Made by a program: the position numbers and the translations under genes. This document shows, one piece after another, positions 56,134-64,000 of a stretch of 64,000 nucleotides of DNA (within the stretch, counting starts at the first letter, position 1; every line of letters starts with the position of its first letter). Source of the DNA: Paraburkholderia youngii. Lineage in GTDB: Bacteria; Pseudomonadota; Gammaproteobacteria; Burkholderiales; Burkholderiaceae. The stretch covers positions 4,953,165 through 5,017,164 of the forward strand of contig NZ_JAALDK010000001.1 in assembly GCF_013366925.1 (NCBI RefSeq). The letters are read 5' to 3'. Under the pieces are notes generated by a model that was not told the origin of the DNA, searched no databases, and worked only from the letters and a program-made list of their open reading frames with translations.

Positions 56134-57246
56134 TCAGGTCTGCTTCTGTTCGTGGATCTGCGTGGTTTGCGTGGGTTGCGGCTGGTCACGGACCCAGCGC
56201 CAGAACAGCTGATAGCCGACGGCCAGCATCACGGGCCCGACGAATAGCCCGATCACGCCGCCCGTCACCATGCCGCCGAGCGCTCCGATCAGCACGACGG
56301 GCATCGGCACTGCAACGCCGCGGCCCAGCATCAAGGGTTTGAGCACGTTGTCGGCGAGGCCCGCGACGAACACATACACCGCGAAGATGATGTTTGCGGT
56401 GCTCACGCCGTCCGTGACGATCACGAAGGCGATCACCGGAATGGTGATCAGCGTGGCCGGCAATTGCATGATGCCGAGCAGCAGCACGGCCAGCGCGAGC
56501 AGCCCCGCGCCGGGTATCCCCTTCACGACGAAACCGATGCCGATCAGCAGCATCTGGATGAACGCGATGCCCACCACACCCTGGGCCACCGCGCGAATCG
56601 TCGCCGTGCACAGATCGGCGATCTGAACCCCGTTCTCGGGACCCGAAATGCGCGAGGCGATCTGCACCGCGCTGTGGTAGCCCTTCTCACCGTGGGCCAT
56701 CAGGATTCCCGCGATGATCAGCGCGACAAAAAATATCACCAGTCCTGCGCCGAGGCCCGTCACCGTTGCCAGCACGGCGAGGCCGGCCTCCTTCAACTGC
56801 GGTGCGAACCTTTGTGCAAGGCCGGTCAGATCCGTCGATGCCTGTTGCCAGAAGTCGTACACACGCTGGCCGACCAGCGGCCAATTCTCCACCGACTCGG
56901 CCGGAGGCGGAATCTGGAAGCTACCGCTCTTCGCAATGGCTATCGATTTCTCGATCGAATCGGCGACCGCGAGACCCAACGCATACGTGGGCACCAGAAT
57001 CACGGCAAACGCGACGAGGATGATCAGCGTGGCGATCAGACCATCCTTGCCGCCGAGCGCATGGCGCAGACGGACCTGCAGCGGATACAGCGTGATCGCC
57101 AGAATCACCGACCAGGCCATCAGGTTAAGAAACGGCGCGAAGATCCGAAAGCAGAACACGGCCAGGATCGCAATGAGTCCGGCGCGGATCAGCACATCGA
57201 GCATCTCTCTCGCAGGCGTGCGTTGTGAAAGCGGTGTGAGCAGCAT
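56134..57246 (-). CDS. AI-2E family (PerM/TqsA-like) transporter
   Basis: A 370-residue protein from ATG 57246. It has seven to eight transmembrane helices in the AI-2E family pattern, with LNLMAWSVILAITLYPLQ near 40-57 and MPVVLIGALGGMVTGGVIGLFVGPVMLA near the C-terminus. Despite the name, most members are not AI-2 exporters; some are antiporters or permeases for small solutes. The gene heads a leftward operon with NodT, HlyD and DUF2955 genes, at 17 bp from NodT. AGGAAC precedes the ATG. Confidence 0.9.
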   Translation of the reverse strand: MLLTPLSQRTPAREMLDVLIRAGLIAILAVFCFRIFAPFLNLMAWSVILAITLYPLQVRLRHALGGKDGLIATLIILVAFAVILVPTYALGLAVADSIEKSIAIAKSGSFQIPPPAESVENWPLVGQRVYDFWQQASTDLTGLAQRFAPQLKEAGLAVLATVTGLGAGLVIFFVALIIAGILMAHGEKGYHSAVQIASRISGPENGVQIADLCTATIRAVAQGVVGIAFIQMLLIGIGFVVKGIPGAGLLALAVLLLGIMQLPATLITIPVIAFVIVTDGVSTANIIFAVYVFVAGLADNVLKPLMLGRGVAVPMPVVLIGALGGMVTGGVIGLFVGPVMLAVGYQLFWRWVRDQPQPTQTTQIHEQKQT

Positions 57247-57513
57247 AGGTTCCTCTCGGGCCAGGTCGCGGCGCGGTTGCGCGGCGACACCGTGATATGC
57301 CAGCAACGCGAAAACTCGAACCCACTGGAACGTTTTTGACGCCAATACCAAGGCCTGCCTGCAATTCCGGCATCTTCAGGAAGAGAATCGCGCCGGCCTT
57401 GTCGTCGACAGAACGCGGCGTTTCACTACTATTGAACCCGCACCTCGAATATTCAATTGGACTTTGGTCTCATAGCTTTGAACCGTCCGGCGTTCCGCCC
57501 GCCGACGACGATC

Positions 57514-58509
57514 ATGGAGAGCACCGTGAGATTGATGCTTATCGTCGCCGTTCTGCTGGGCTTGGTTGGCGCGCCAGCCCGCGCCGCCGGGGTCGGCTTT
57601 CAGAAGGTCGACATACCGCACGGGGCCGAGCCGCCGCTCGCTGCCGGAATCTGGTACCCGACCGACGCGCCGGCCACACCGCACGCGTTGGGCGGCGCTA
57701 CCCAGACCGTCGCCGTCGACGCTCCGATCGCGGGCGATCACCTGCCGCTGGTGGTGTTGTCGCACGGCGGCGGCGGCTGGTACGGCGCTCATTACGACAC
57801 GGCTCTCGCGCTGGCTCGCGCGGGCTTCGTCGCGGCGGCGGTCAGTCACGCCGGCGATACCTTCGATGATCAGAGCCACGTGCTGGAACTCTGGCGCCGG
57901 CCCGCGCAGCTTGATCGGCTGGTGGACTACATGCTCGACGACTGGCCGGAGCGCGAGCGGCTCGATGCAGACCGCGTCGGCGCATTCGGCTTTTCCAACG
58001 GCGGCTTCACCGTGCTCGTGGCCGCGGGCGGCATCCCGGATCTGTCGAAAATCGCCCCGTTTTGCGAAGTCCACCCGGATCATGACCTGTGCGACGCTTT
58101 GCGGCATGCGAGCGTCGACGTTCATTTCGGCGCGCATGTTCCGGCCGGTGTCTGGGTCCACGATGCGCGCATCAAAGCCGTTGTTATCGCCGCGCCTTCG
58201 TTCGGCTTCGCGTTTGGCCGCGCGGGCTTGGGCCGCGTGCGCGCTGCGGTCCAACTGTGGAGCGCCGCCGACGATCGTCATCAGCCGCATCCGTGGTACG
58301 ACGAGCCGGTGCGGGACGACCTGCCCCGCGCTGCCGATTACCGTCTGGTGGCTAACGCAGGCCACTATGACTTCCTGCCGCCCTGCGATACGCGTCTTGC
58401 GCGGCTGCGCCCGCAGCTCTGCGACAGCGCGCCGGGCTTCGACCGGGCGGCGTTCCATCAACGATTCAATGCCGAGGTAGTACGGTCTTTCGAGGCGATG
58501 CTGCGATAG
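57514..58509 (+). CDS. Secreted alpha/beta hydrolase (dienelactone-hydrolase-like)
   Basis: A 331-residue protein with signal peptide (about 1-25, ARAAG) and the alpha/beta hydrolase core: GIWYPTDA, LVVLSHGGGGW as oxyanion region and GFSNGGFT as nucleophile elbow (Ser about 167). The last third has HYDFLPPC, offering the catalytic His. Similar to the platelet-activating-factor acetylhydrolase/dienelactone hydrolase groups. The substrate is unknown. It is divergent from the AI-2E gene with 267 bp between, and the GFA gene is convergent downstream. Confidence 0.85.
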   Translation: MESTVRLMLIVAVLLGLVGAPARAAGVGFQKVDIPHGAEPPLAAGIWYPTDAPATPHALGGATQTVAVDAPIAGDHLPLVVLSHGGGGWYGAHYDTALALARAGFVAAAVSHAGDTFDDQSHVLELWRRPAQLDRLVDYMLDDWPERERLDADRVGAFGFSNGGFTVLVAAGGIPDLSKIAPFCEVHPDHDLCDALRHASVDVHFGAHVPAGVWVHDARIKAVVIAAPSFGFAFGRAGLGRVRAAVQLWSAADDRHQPHPWYDEPVRDDLPRAADYRLVANAGHYDFLPPCDTRLARLRPQLCDSAPGFDRAAFHQRFNAEVVRSFEAMLR

Positions 58510-58517
58510 GAAAAGAG

Positions 58518-58919
58518 TTAGCCGAATTCGTCGTGTTGGGGCAGTTGATCAGTGATCGAATACCACGGCGCCTTGGAACCCACGAAAATGTGGGCAGTGG
58601 GAGAGATGCAAGGCGAGTCCGTGAGGGTTCCAAGCGTGACGTGAACGTATTCACCGTTACGAACTACTGAGAACATCAGGCTTCCACATTTTTTGCAGCG
58701 CACATCGTGCGACGCCTGCTCATCACCGAAGATCAACAGGCTGTCTTCGCCCTCCGTGATGCGCAGCTTGTCGCGCTCGATCCCCGCGAAGGGTTTGAAC
58801 GCCGAGCCGGTTGCGCGCCGACAGTTCGAACAGTGGCAGTTCAACGCATAGACGAATTCGTCTCTTACCGAGTAATGGACGGCGCCGCAAAGGCATCGGC
58901 CGGCAAGCAATGGTTTCAT
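58518..58919 (-). CDS. GFA-family protein
   Basis: A 133-residue protein from ATG 58919. The GFA cysteines are GRCLCGAVHYSV at about 7-18, NCHCSNCRR at about 29-37 and VRCKKCGSLMF at about 77-87, giving the two zinc sites of the family. It is related to, but distinct from, the GFA gene at 32742-33149. Role unknown; in the family, binding of glutathione-linked substrates is usually suspected. Converges with the hydrolase gene. Confidence 0.9.
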   Translation of the reverse strand: MKPLLAGRCLCGAVHYSVRDEFVYALNCHCSNCRRATGSAFKPFAGIERDKLRITEGEDSLLIFGDEQASHDVRCKKCGSLMFSVVRNGEYVHVTLGTLTDSPCISPTAHIFVGSKAPWYSITDQLPQHDEFG

Positions 58920-59012
58920 GGCTGCCTTTAGACAGAGGGTACATCGCCAATTGGAAAGTCGCGCAGCCATGATTATTCGCGAGTCGAAGCGCGATGTCGA
59001 ACCGGCAAACCG

Positions 59013-59441
59013 CTAGCGCCGGAAAATGACCTGCGCCGTGCCGGCCTCGATCGGAGAAGAAGTGTGCTGGTGGACGATCTTCCATCCGTCGGCCTGCTGC
59101 CTCAGCGTCATGGTCAGGCGATTGTCCATCGCACGCAGTTCCACGCCGCCGGCGTCGACGGCTTTGTATGTCGCGAAGGCGTGAACGACGGCAAGGTCCG
59201 CGGCAACCATCGTGTGCGCGTCGCTGAAATCCACGATCACCCGTTCCGCACCCAGCGAACCGAACCAGCCGTCCGCCATCGCGCGCCACGATGCGATACC
59301 GTTGTACGACCATGTACCCCACATGTCGAACACCACCGCATCGCGGTCGTAGAGCGCGACGAACGAGTCCACGTCTTTGGCCCATACCGCGGCTTTGTAG
59401 CCTTCCAGGACTTGCAGGATCGGATTGTCGAGTTTGTTCAC
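59013..59441 (-). CDS. SnoaL-like / YybH-type protein
   Basis: A 142-residue NTF2-like protein with the typical start LQVLEGYKAAVWAKDVDSFVALYDRDAVVFD and the helical segment around AVVHAFATYKA. The start is GTG 59441, as the codon reads CAC on the plus strand, with GGAG upstream (CAGGAGCAC). SnoaL-like folds host diverse isomerases or binding proteins. No catalytic residue can be assigned. It is not clearly in an operon with its neighbours. Confidence 0.85.
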   Translation of the reverse strand: MNKLDNPILQVLEGYKAAVWAKDVDSFVALYDRDAVVFDMWGTWSYNGIASWRAMADGWFGSLGAERVIVDFSDAHTMVAADLAVVHAFATYKAVDAGGVELRAMDNRLTMTLRQQADGWKIVHQHTSSPIEAGTAQVIFRR

Positions 59442-59587
59442 AGTGTGTGCTCCTGAGTGGGACTACGAGGGGTTCCTGACCGATTGTCTTGCCAGGTAAC
59501 GACGATCGACGCACCACCGGATCGACATCCAGGCGGAAAAAAATCTTCAACGCGATATGCCGTTGCATTGACCAGATCACGCGCACG

Positions 59588-60520
59588 TCACTGGGCGGTC
59601 TGCTGACGTTGATACTCGTTGTGCTTCATCTGCAGATAGTCGGCGCGGCTGACCTCGTGCAATTGCCGCGGATACTGCTCGGTCGCATCGAACCAGTCGG
59701 TCAGACGTTTGTCGAGACGGGCGTTGGGCGGGCTGGCAAGCGCGCCAAGATAGGCATCGATGGCGAGGAAATAGCGCATCGTATTGCGTTCGACCAGGCC
59801 GCGCACGCCGCCGATGTATTGCGGCTCGCTCGCCGACGAATCGGGCGTCAGGGAAAAGCCGATTTTGTCGCTGCCGATCGTCGCCAGATAGGTTTTCATC
59901 GCAATCCGTCCCGCGGTGCCGTATCCGTATGCGTAGGTCAGGTGAATAAAGGTGCGGTTATCGCCGACCGGGATCGCTTCCAGCACGATACGGTAGTCTT
60001 TCGTGCTCAGTGGACCCGTGGCCGCGGAGAGCTCGACGCGAAAATAATCAGGGGTGCTCGCTACCGGGCGAAAGTTGAATTGCACGCGGTACGACGACGA
60101 AAGAGCTTCCTCGGTCTTCTTGCCGATGTTCACGGTGAGGACCGTACCGCTGTCGCTAGTGGACGCGTGGCAGTATTTGGTGTTCTGATGCAGGATCAGC
60201 ACGTCGCACCAGTTGGCCGGGCCTTGAGTCGGGTCGCTGAGCGCGCCGCTCACTATCGCGAAAGGATGGTTGAGCACGCCGTAGATATCGCCCTTGAGCG
60301 CCGACGGCAACTCCTGCGATTCGAGGTACAGCAGTCGATGAAACTGGTTGTGCGCGAGTTGCTGCGTCAGACCTTGATATTTCTCGCGCAGGCGAGCCGC
60401 GCTGTCGTCCGCTTGCGCGACGACGCTGTGGCACAAGAAGCAGAACACCGTGGCGATCAGGACGATCCACCGCGATCGCATCCGCCGATTCTCTGCCAGC
60501 GATGTAGCAAGCCTGCTCAT
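59588..60520 (-). CDS. Secreted hypothetical protein
   Basis: A 310-residue protein from ATG 60520 with a strong AGGAGAAGG site; the frame extends to 60583 without one. A signal peptide (about 15-38, ending VVAQA) precedes a region with NWCDVLILHQNTKYCH, the paired cysteines of which may form a disulfide, and a beta-rich region with RTFIHLTYAYGYG. It is similar in look to Burkholderiales proteins of unknown function. It lies 63 bp downstream of the tautomerase gene on the same strand. Confidence 0.75.
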   Translation of the reverse strand: MSRLATSLAENRRMRSRWIVLIATVFCFLCHSVVAQADDSAARLREKYQGLTQQLAHNQFHRLLYLESQELPSALKGDIYGVLNHPFAIVSGALSDPTQGPANWCDVLILHQNTKYCHASTSDSGTVLTVNIGKKTEEALSSSYRVQFNFRPVASTPDYFRVELSAATGPLSTKDYRIVLEAIPVGDNRTFIHLTYAYGYGTAGRIAMKTYLATIGSDKIGFSLTPDSSASEPQYIGGVRGLVERNTMRYFLAIDAYLGALASPPNARLDKRLTDWFDATEQYPRQLHEVSRADYLQMKHNEYQRQQTAQ

Positions 60521-60583
60521 GGTCCTTCTCCTACTTCGAATCAGGTTGTCGCGCAACGGGCGTAGATACGATCCTGCGAACAC

Positions 60584-60979
60584 TCATCGCTGGCCCGGCT
60601 CCCACTCCGGACTATAACCTCCGAGCGCCGGGTGATACATCTCATCGCCCGAGTGCTGAGTGAATTCGACGTTGAGCCGGTCTTCGCGCAAGCCCAGAAT
60701 CTCGATGCAGAGCGAGCAAAGTGCTTTGGCCAACTCCATGCGTAACTCCGGCGGCCGCCCTCTTCTGATATCGAGCATCATCAACGCGACAGGCACTGGC
60801 TCCCCGCTCTCCTCCTCAATGCGCCACACGCTGCCCGGACCGAGTTCTCGTATGGCTACGCTGATTCGCCTGACATCGACCGACATCATTCGGGCATACG
60901 TCTCACTCATTTTCGCTGCGAGCAGTCTTTTACTCTCGACAGAGTAGTGATCGTTTACATCAAGTTGCAGATAAGGCAT
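60584..60979 (-). CDS. Tautomerase-family protein (4-oxalocrotonate tautomerase-like)
   Basis: A 131-residue protein starting MPYLQLDVNDHYSVESKRLLA. In this family the N-terminal Pro, exposed after removal of Met1, is the catalytic base. It is about twice the length of the minimal 4-OT subunit (62 residues), which fits the longer MSAD/cis-CaaD-like members. GGAG lies 8 bp before the ATG at 60979. The substrate is not known. It precedes the secreted hypothetical gene. Confidence 0.8.
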   Translation of the reverse strand: MPYLQLDVNDHYSVESKRLLAAKMSETYARMMSVDVRRISVAIRELGPGSVWRIEEESGEPVPVALMMLDIRRGRPPELRMELAKALCSLCIEILGLREDRLNVEFTQHSGDEMYHPALGGYSPEWEPGQR

Positions 60980-61275
60980 CGCGTCGATCTCCGAGGAAAG
61001 TTATTCGCACGCGCCAACTATATGCCGCACCATCAAATCGATCAAAACCATCGCAATCGATATGACGTTTCTGACGTGCCGCGTGGCTGAGGGGGACTCT
61101 GTTTTGGCTATTCACCTTTGCATGATGGTCTTCACTATTTACACGAGTTCGCTCTCATGAACTCGCGCCCGCATTCAACAACAATCAATCGTTTATTTCA
61201 TTTGCTGTCCTACTGTTTGCGCACCTTCTCGCCCGCAGCGTGCCTGCTGTCAAATCGATCGTCAGGAGAATCCTC

Positions 61276-62007
61276 ATGCGTAAGATGCTTACCCTCGCTG
61301 TCGCAGCGTTTTGCATTGCGTCCTTTTCACACGAAAGTCGCGCGTCTGGCGACGATGACGTCCCACAAGCCCGATGCACGCTGCCTCAAGGTACGGTCGC
61401 ATTGGTGGAAAAGCAGTTGCATACGGTCGTGAACCTGCCCGATGGCAACGGCGGGATCTTCAAACCCAACCGGATGTGGGCGGCCATCGTCGATCGCCAG
61501 GGACATCTCTGTTCGGTGATCGTGACCGGAGATGCCTGGCCTGGCAGTCGGGCCATCGCCATCGCGAAGGCTTATACCGCGAACGGCTTTAGCAACGATG
61601 CACTCGCGCTATCCACGGCAAACCTCTACGCGGCCACGCAACCGGGCGGCTCGCTTTATGGACTGAATAATTCGAATCCTTTTGACGCGCGCTTCCTCGA
61701 ACAGGGCAGCGGCATCGGACACACGCTTGGCGGCGTCATTACCTTCGGCGGCGGCGTCGCACTTTATGCGGGAGGGAAAGTCATCGGAGGATTAGGCGTG
61801 AGCGGCGATAGCGCCTGCGCCGATCATGCGATCGCGTATCGCATGCGCAAGCTCGCGGGGCTCGGCAGTGTGCCCGCCGGCCAAGGCCCGAACAACACGG
61901 ATAACATCGTCTACTCGACGAGCGGATCTCCGATGGGCTTCGAGCATCCGCATTGCTTCCCGAGCGACCTGAGCGCCGCCAAAATCGAGCAGATACCTTC
62001 GCATTGA
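61276..62007 (+). CDS. Secreted GlcG/HbpS-like heme-binding family protein
   Basis: A 243-residue protein from ATG 61276, preceded by AGGAGA; the ORF extends to 61240 but the ribosome binding site sits before the later start. A signal peptide (about 1-23) precedes a GlcG-like fold: WAAIVDRQGHLCSVIVTGD, SRAIAIAKAYTAN, and IGGLGVSGDSACADHAIA near the end. Related secreted HbpS-type proteins bind haem or sense oxidative stress. No clear partner gene. A hairpin follows at 62031-62058, and the YCII gene is convergent. Confidence 0.85.
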   Translation: MRKMLTLAVAAFCIASFSHESRASGDDDVPQARCTLPQGTVALVEKQLHTVVNLPDGNGGIFKPNRMWAAIVDRQGHLCSVIVTGDAWPGSRAIAIAKAYTANGFSNDALALSTANLYAATQPGGSLYGLNNSNPFDARFLEQGSGIGHTLGGVITFGGGVALYAGGKVIGGLGVSGDSACADHAIAYRMRKLAGLGSVPAGQGPNNTDNIVYSTSGSPMGFEHPHCFPSDLSAAKIEQIPSH

Positions 62008-62030
62008 CGGCAATCATCACCCATGGAATC

Positions 62031-62058
62031 GGGCTTCCGGACAACGGACCGGAAGCCC
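62031..62058. terminator. Bidirectional hairpin between convergent genes
   Basis: GGGCTTCCGG (62031-62040) pairs with CCGGAAGCCC (62049-62058) in a perfect 10-bp stem with an eight-base loop. It lies between the GlcG-like and YCII genes and is a good candidate terminator, although no T-run is clear on either side. Confidence 0.55.
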
Positions 62059-62081
62059 GCACGCCGATGGGGTGAGAATCG

Positions 62082-62510
62082 TCAGCGCATCTGTCCGTCG
62101 ATTTGCTTGCGCAGACGGTTTTCCTCTTCCTGAAGCTCGGGCGTAAAGGCTTCGCCAAAGTCCGCCGGCTCAAATAACGGGCGAATCTCGATCTCCGAAT
62201 CACTCATCATCGGATTCGGGCAGCGCTTGACCCATTCGATCGCTTCGTCCATCGATTCAACCTGCCACAACCAGTACCCGGCAATCAATTCCTTGGTTTC
62301 CGCAAACGGGCCGTCGATGACGGTGCGGTCCTTCCCTGAGAACCGCACGCGAGCGCCGGCCGAGCTCGGCTTCAGCCCGTCGCCGCCTTGCATGATGCCG
62401 GCCTTGACCAGTTGCTCGTTGTACTGCCCCATCGCCGTGAGGAGTTCCGTACTCGGCATTTGCCCCGCTTCCGATTCGGGGGTTGCCTTGATGATGACCA
62501 TGACGCGCAT
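62082..62510 (-). CDS. YCII-related domain protein
   Basis: A 142-residue protein from ATG 62510; the ORF's earlier start lacks a good site. The sequence MRVMVIIKATPESEAGQMPS and the DGPFAETKELIAGYWLWQVESMDEAIEW segment match the DGPF-domain/YCII family common in proteobacteria. Members adopt a ferredoxin-like fold and often precede sigma-factor genes, but no ECF sigma is present here. Role unknown. Confidence 0.9.
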   Translation of the reverse strand: MRVMVIIKATPESEAGQMPSTELLTAMGQYNEQLVKAGIMQGGDGLKPSSAGARVRFSGKDRTVIDGPFAETKELIAGYWLWQVESMDEAIEWVKRCPNPMMSDSEIEIRPLFEPADFGEAFTPELQEEENRLRKQIDGQMR

Positions 62511-62637
62511 TTGGGTTTTCCCTTTGAAGACGAAAATATCTGAAGGCAACGGCGCCCCCAGTGACTACGACGAATCATCGCGAGAGAAATCGACATGCGC
62601 AAGACACGCCTGCTCCGATTTACAGAACGCTTCTCGA

Positions 62638-63285
62638 TCAGGGTAAAGGCGTATGGCTGCCTTGAGCATTGACATCGATACCCTGAACCCGCATCACGGG
62701 CTCCGCATCGCCAGGCACGAGCTGGGGTTGCGATGAAAACCGCACCTGCAAAACCGCGGCGAACGCGCGCTCGAAGGCGTTGGCATCGTCGGCCGGCATG
62801 ATCGCCTCGAGCGCCTTTGCGAAGCCGGATGCGCCTTCGATGTCCGCACGGCTGAAAGCACTGCTGCCGCGCGAAAAGACGCGTTGCACGTCTTCTTTCA
62901 ACTGCTGAAGGGCCGCGACGACTTTTTCATAGGCGTGAGCAGGCGCTTCCGTGTGGTCCGGAGGTTCGGCTGTGCACAGCGCCGGCATGAAGGCGAGCAC
63001 GTTCCTGTCGATATCGACGCGCGCAGCAAGGGTCTTGATGTGTGACGCCTGCACTGATGGACCGGCGTCGCGATGGCGACACCACGCTTGCGCGCGCGCC
63101 GCACCCAGCATCGCCGCTGCGAAACACCGGAAATCATCGAAGCGCAGATGCCTCGCGGCACAGTCGAGAACGGCGTCGGGCGTCAATTCCAGCTCGTGCG
63201 CCACCGCCAGGCTGGTCTTCATCACGATCAGGACAAGCTCACCCCACTCGTCCTGACGCCCCCCTCTCGTCGAGTTCGCGTACAT
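62638..63285 (-). CDS. Hypothetical protein next to pstS
   Basis: A 215-residue protein from ATG 63285, with AGAGGGA upstream; the longer frame to 63873 lies antisense to nothing useful and overlaps the pstS gene, so it is rejected. Cysteine residues (CAARHLRFDDFRCF) and a helical C-terminal half (YEKVVAALQQLKEDVQRVF, FAKALEAIMPADDANAFERAFAAV) are visible. I do not recognise the family. It is 113 bp downstream of pstS and reads in the same direction, so it may be co-transcribed. Confidence 0.6.
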   Translation of the reverse strand: MYANSTRGGRQDEWGELVLIVMKTSLAVAHELELTPDAVLDCAARHLRFDDFRCFAAAMLGAARAQAWCRHRDAGPSVQASHIKTLAARVDIDRNVLAFMPALCTAEPPDHTEAPAHAYEKVVAALQQLKEDVQRVFSRGSSAFSRADIEGASGFAKALEAIMPADDANAFERAFAAVLQVRFSSQPQLVPGDAEPVMRVQGIDVNAQGSHTPLP

Positions 63286-63398
63286 CGTAGGTCCCTCTAT
63301 GCACGCCCCGGACACGTCGCCAAACCCTCGCCACCGGCGACATGACCGCGCGTCACAGCTCAGGCTAGCCATCGCGGCGACACCAAGCGCAGTTCGGC

Positions 63399-64000
63399 TC
63401 ACGGCACCGCGAGCACTTTGCGCACCGGCTTTTCGCCGGTATCGGCGGGCCATTGTGAGCGGATCTTCGTCACGACCAGGTCCGGCAGCGCTACGTAGTC
63501 CAGTGCGTTGACCGTCGGTCCGCCGTGGCTTAACGCCCATTCGAAAAACTTCAACGTGGCTTTGTCGTGGCCCGGCTGGTTCGGCGTCGCGGGTAGCAAC
63601 ACATAGGTCGCGCCCATGACCGGCCAGGCGTCCTTGCCCGGCTGGTTGGTCAGCACCTGCGACAGGGAACCCGACCAGTCGGCGCTCGCCGCCGCTGCGT
63701 TGAAGGTGGCGGCGCCGGGCTGCACGACATTGCCCGCCGCATTGGTCATGGCCACGTACTTCAAGCGGTTCTGTTTCGTGAAATCCCACGCGACATAGCC
63801 TATCGCGCCGGGCAGATAGCCGACGTACGTGGCAATGCCCTCGTTGCCTTTGCCGCCGATGCCGAGCGGCCATCGCACGCTAGTGCCTTCGCCGACCCTG
63901 CGCTTCCATTCGGGACTGACCTGCGCGAGGTAGTGAGTCCAGATCAGCGTCGTGCCCGAGCCATCCTGGCGACGCACCACGGCGATCGGGTAATTCGGCA
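63399..64000 (-). CDS. pstS: Phosphate ABC transporter substrate-binding protein PstS, truncated at the window end
   Basis: The reverse strand encodes the C-terminal ~200 residues of a PstS protein: VVRRQDGSGTT (part of the phosphate-binding site), WTHYLAQVSPEW, GVRW-like core GEGTSVRWPLGIGGKGNEGIA, GAIGYVAWDF and, near the end, VVTKIRSQWPA. PstS is the periplasmic phosphate receptor of the high-affinity Pst importer. The N-terminus and signal peptide lie beyond position 64000. Only the pstS end is present; pstCAB would be elsewhere. Confidence 0.92.
   Translation of the reverse strand, partial: PNYPIAVVRRQDGSGTTLIWTHYLAQVSPEWKRRVGEGTSVRWPLGIGGKGNEGIATYVGYLPGAIGYVAWDFTKQNRLKYVAMTNAAGNVVQPGAATFNAAAASADWSGSLSQVLTNQPGKDAWPVMGATYVLLPATPNQPGHDKATLKFFEWALSHGGPTVNALDYVALPDLVVTKIRSQWPADTGEKPVRKVLAVP

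Noticed and set aside
63286..63873. N-terminal extension of the hypothetical gene next to pstS
   Set aside because: The extension overlaps pstS in another frame; the ATG at 63285 has a ribosome binding site and is used instead.

Overview
The window is a high-GC stretch of a Burkholderiaceae chromosome or megaplasmid, most like Paraburkholderia or Burkholderia. The indicators are the GC-rich codon use, an imuA-imuB-dnaE2 mutasome with a LexA box, a ClpG/ClpK-type disaggregase, DUF2252 and DUF2955 genes, several GFA-family genes and a PQQ alcohol oxidation locus. The species cannot be fixed from the sequence alone.

Region 1 (1-7235) is an accessory element. On the minus strand it holds the edge of a conjugative module (TrbM, VirB1 and a truncated VirB2 pilin), an AlpA-type excision/regulatory gene and two small genes. 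A lower-GC stretch follows, with a tRNA 2-selenouridine synthase (mnmH) and a LuxR-solo / AlkB-like monooxygenase / zinc-ribbon cluster. It appears to end at a tRNA-3'-end-like sequence (7214-7235) followed by a strong intrinsic terminator, which I read as a probable attachment site.

Region 2 (7.4-16.6 kb) has an MBL-fold hydrolase with a ferredoxin-like domain and a 1444-residue TIR-STAND-WD40 protein that is a candidate immune (NLR-like) protein. It also has an XRE regulator divergent from two SDR genes, a cupin and an AraC regulator.

Region 3 (16.7-23.4 kb) is a PQQ alcohol-oxidation locus. It contains stand-alone pqqD and pqqA, a sigma-54 activator, a sigma-54 promoter and a PQQ alcohol dehydrogenase with the Asp-x-Asp signature of lanthanide enzymes, broken by one frameshift. 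A XoxJ-like/cytochrome c fusion and a HiPIP follow.

Region 4 (24.0-32.7 kb) is a carboxylate locus: a two-subunit ATP-citrate-lyase-like enzyme, a citrate-type MFS symporter, an orphan ModA-like binding protein, a DctA-type carrier and a LysR regulator.

Region 5 (32.7-39.9 kb) holds a GFA gene and a small cysteine protein, then the SOS mutasome imuA-imuB-dnaE2 and a SRAP protein. Region 6 (40.1-45.2 kb) is glgP-glgX plus a secreted SnoaL-like protein. Region 7 (45.3-57.2 kb) runs leftward: DUF2252, SulP, a K+ channel-like protein, ClpG/ClpK, and a tripartite efflux operon (AI-2E family protein, NodT, HlyD, DUF2955). Region 8 (57.5-64 kb) is a set of small metabolic and hypothetical genes ending in a truncated pstS.
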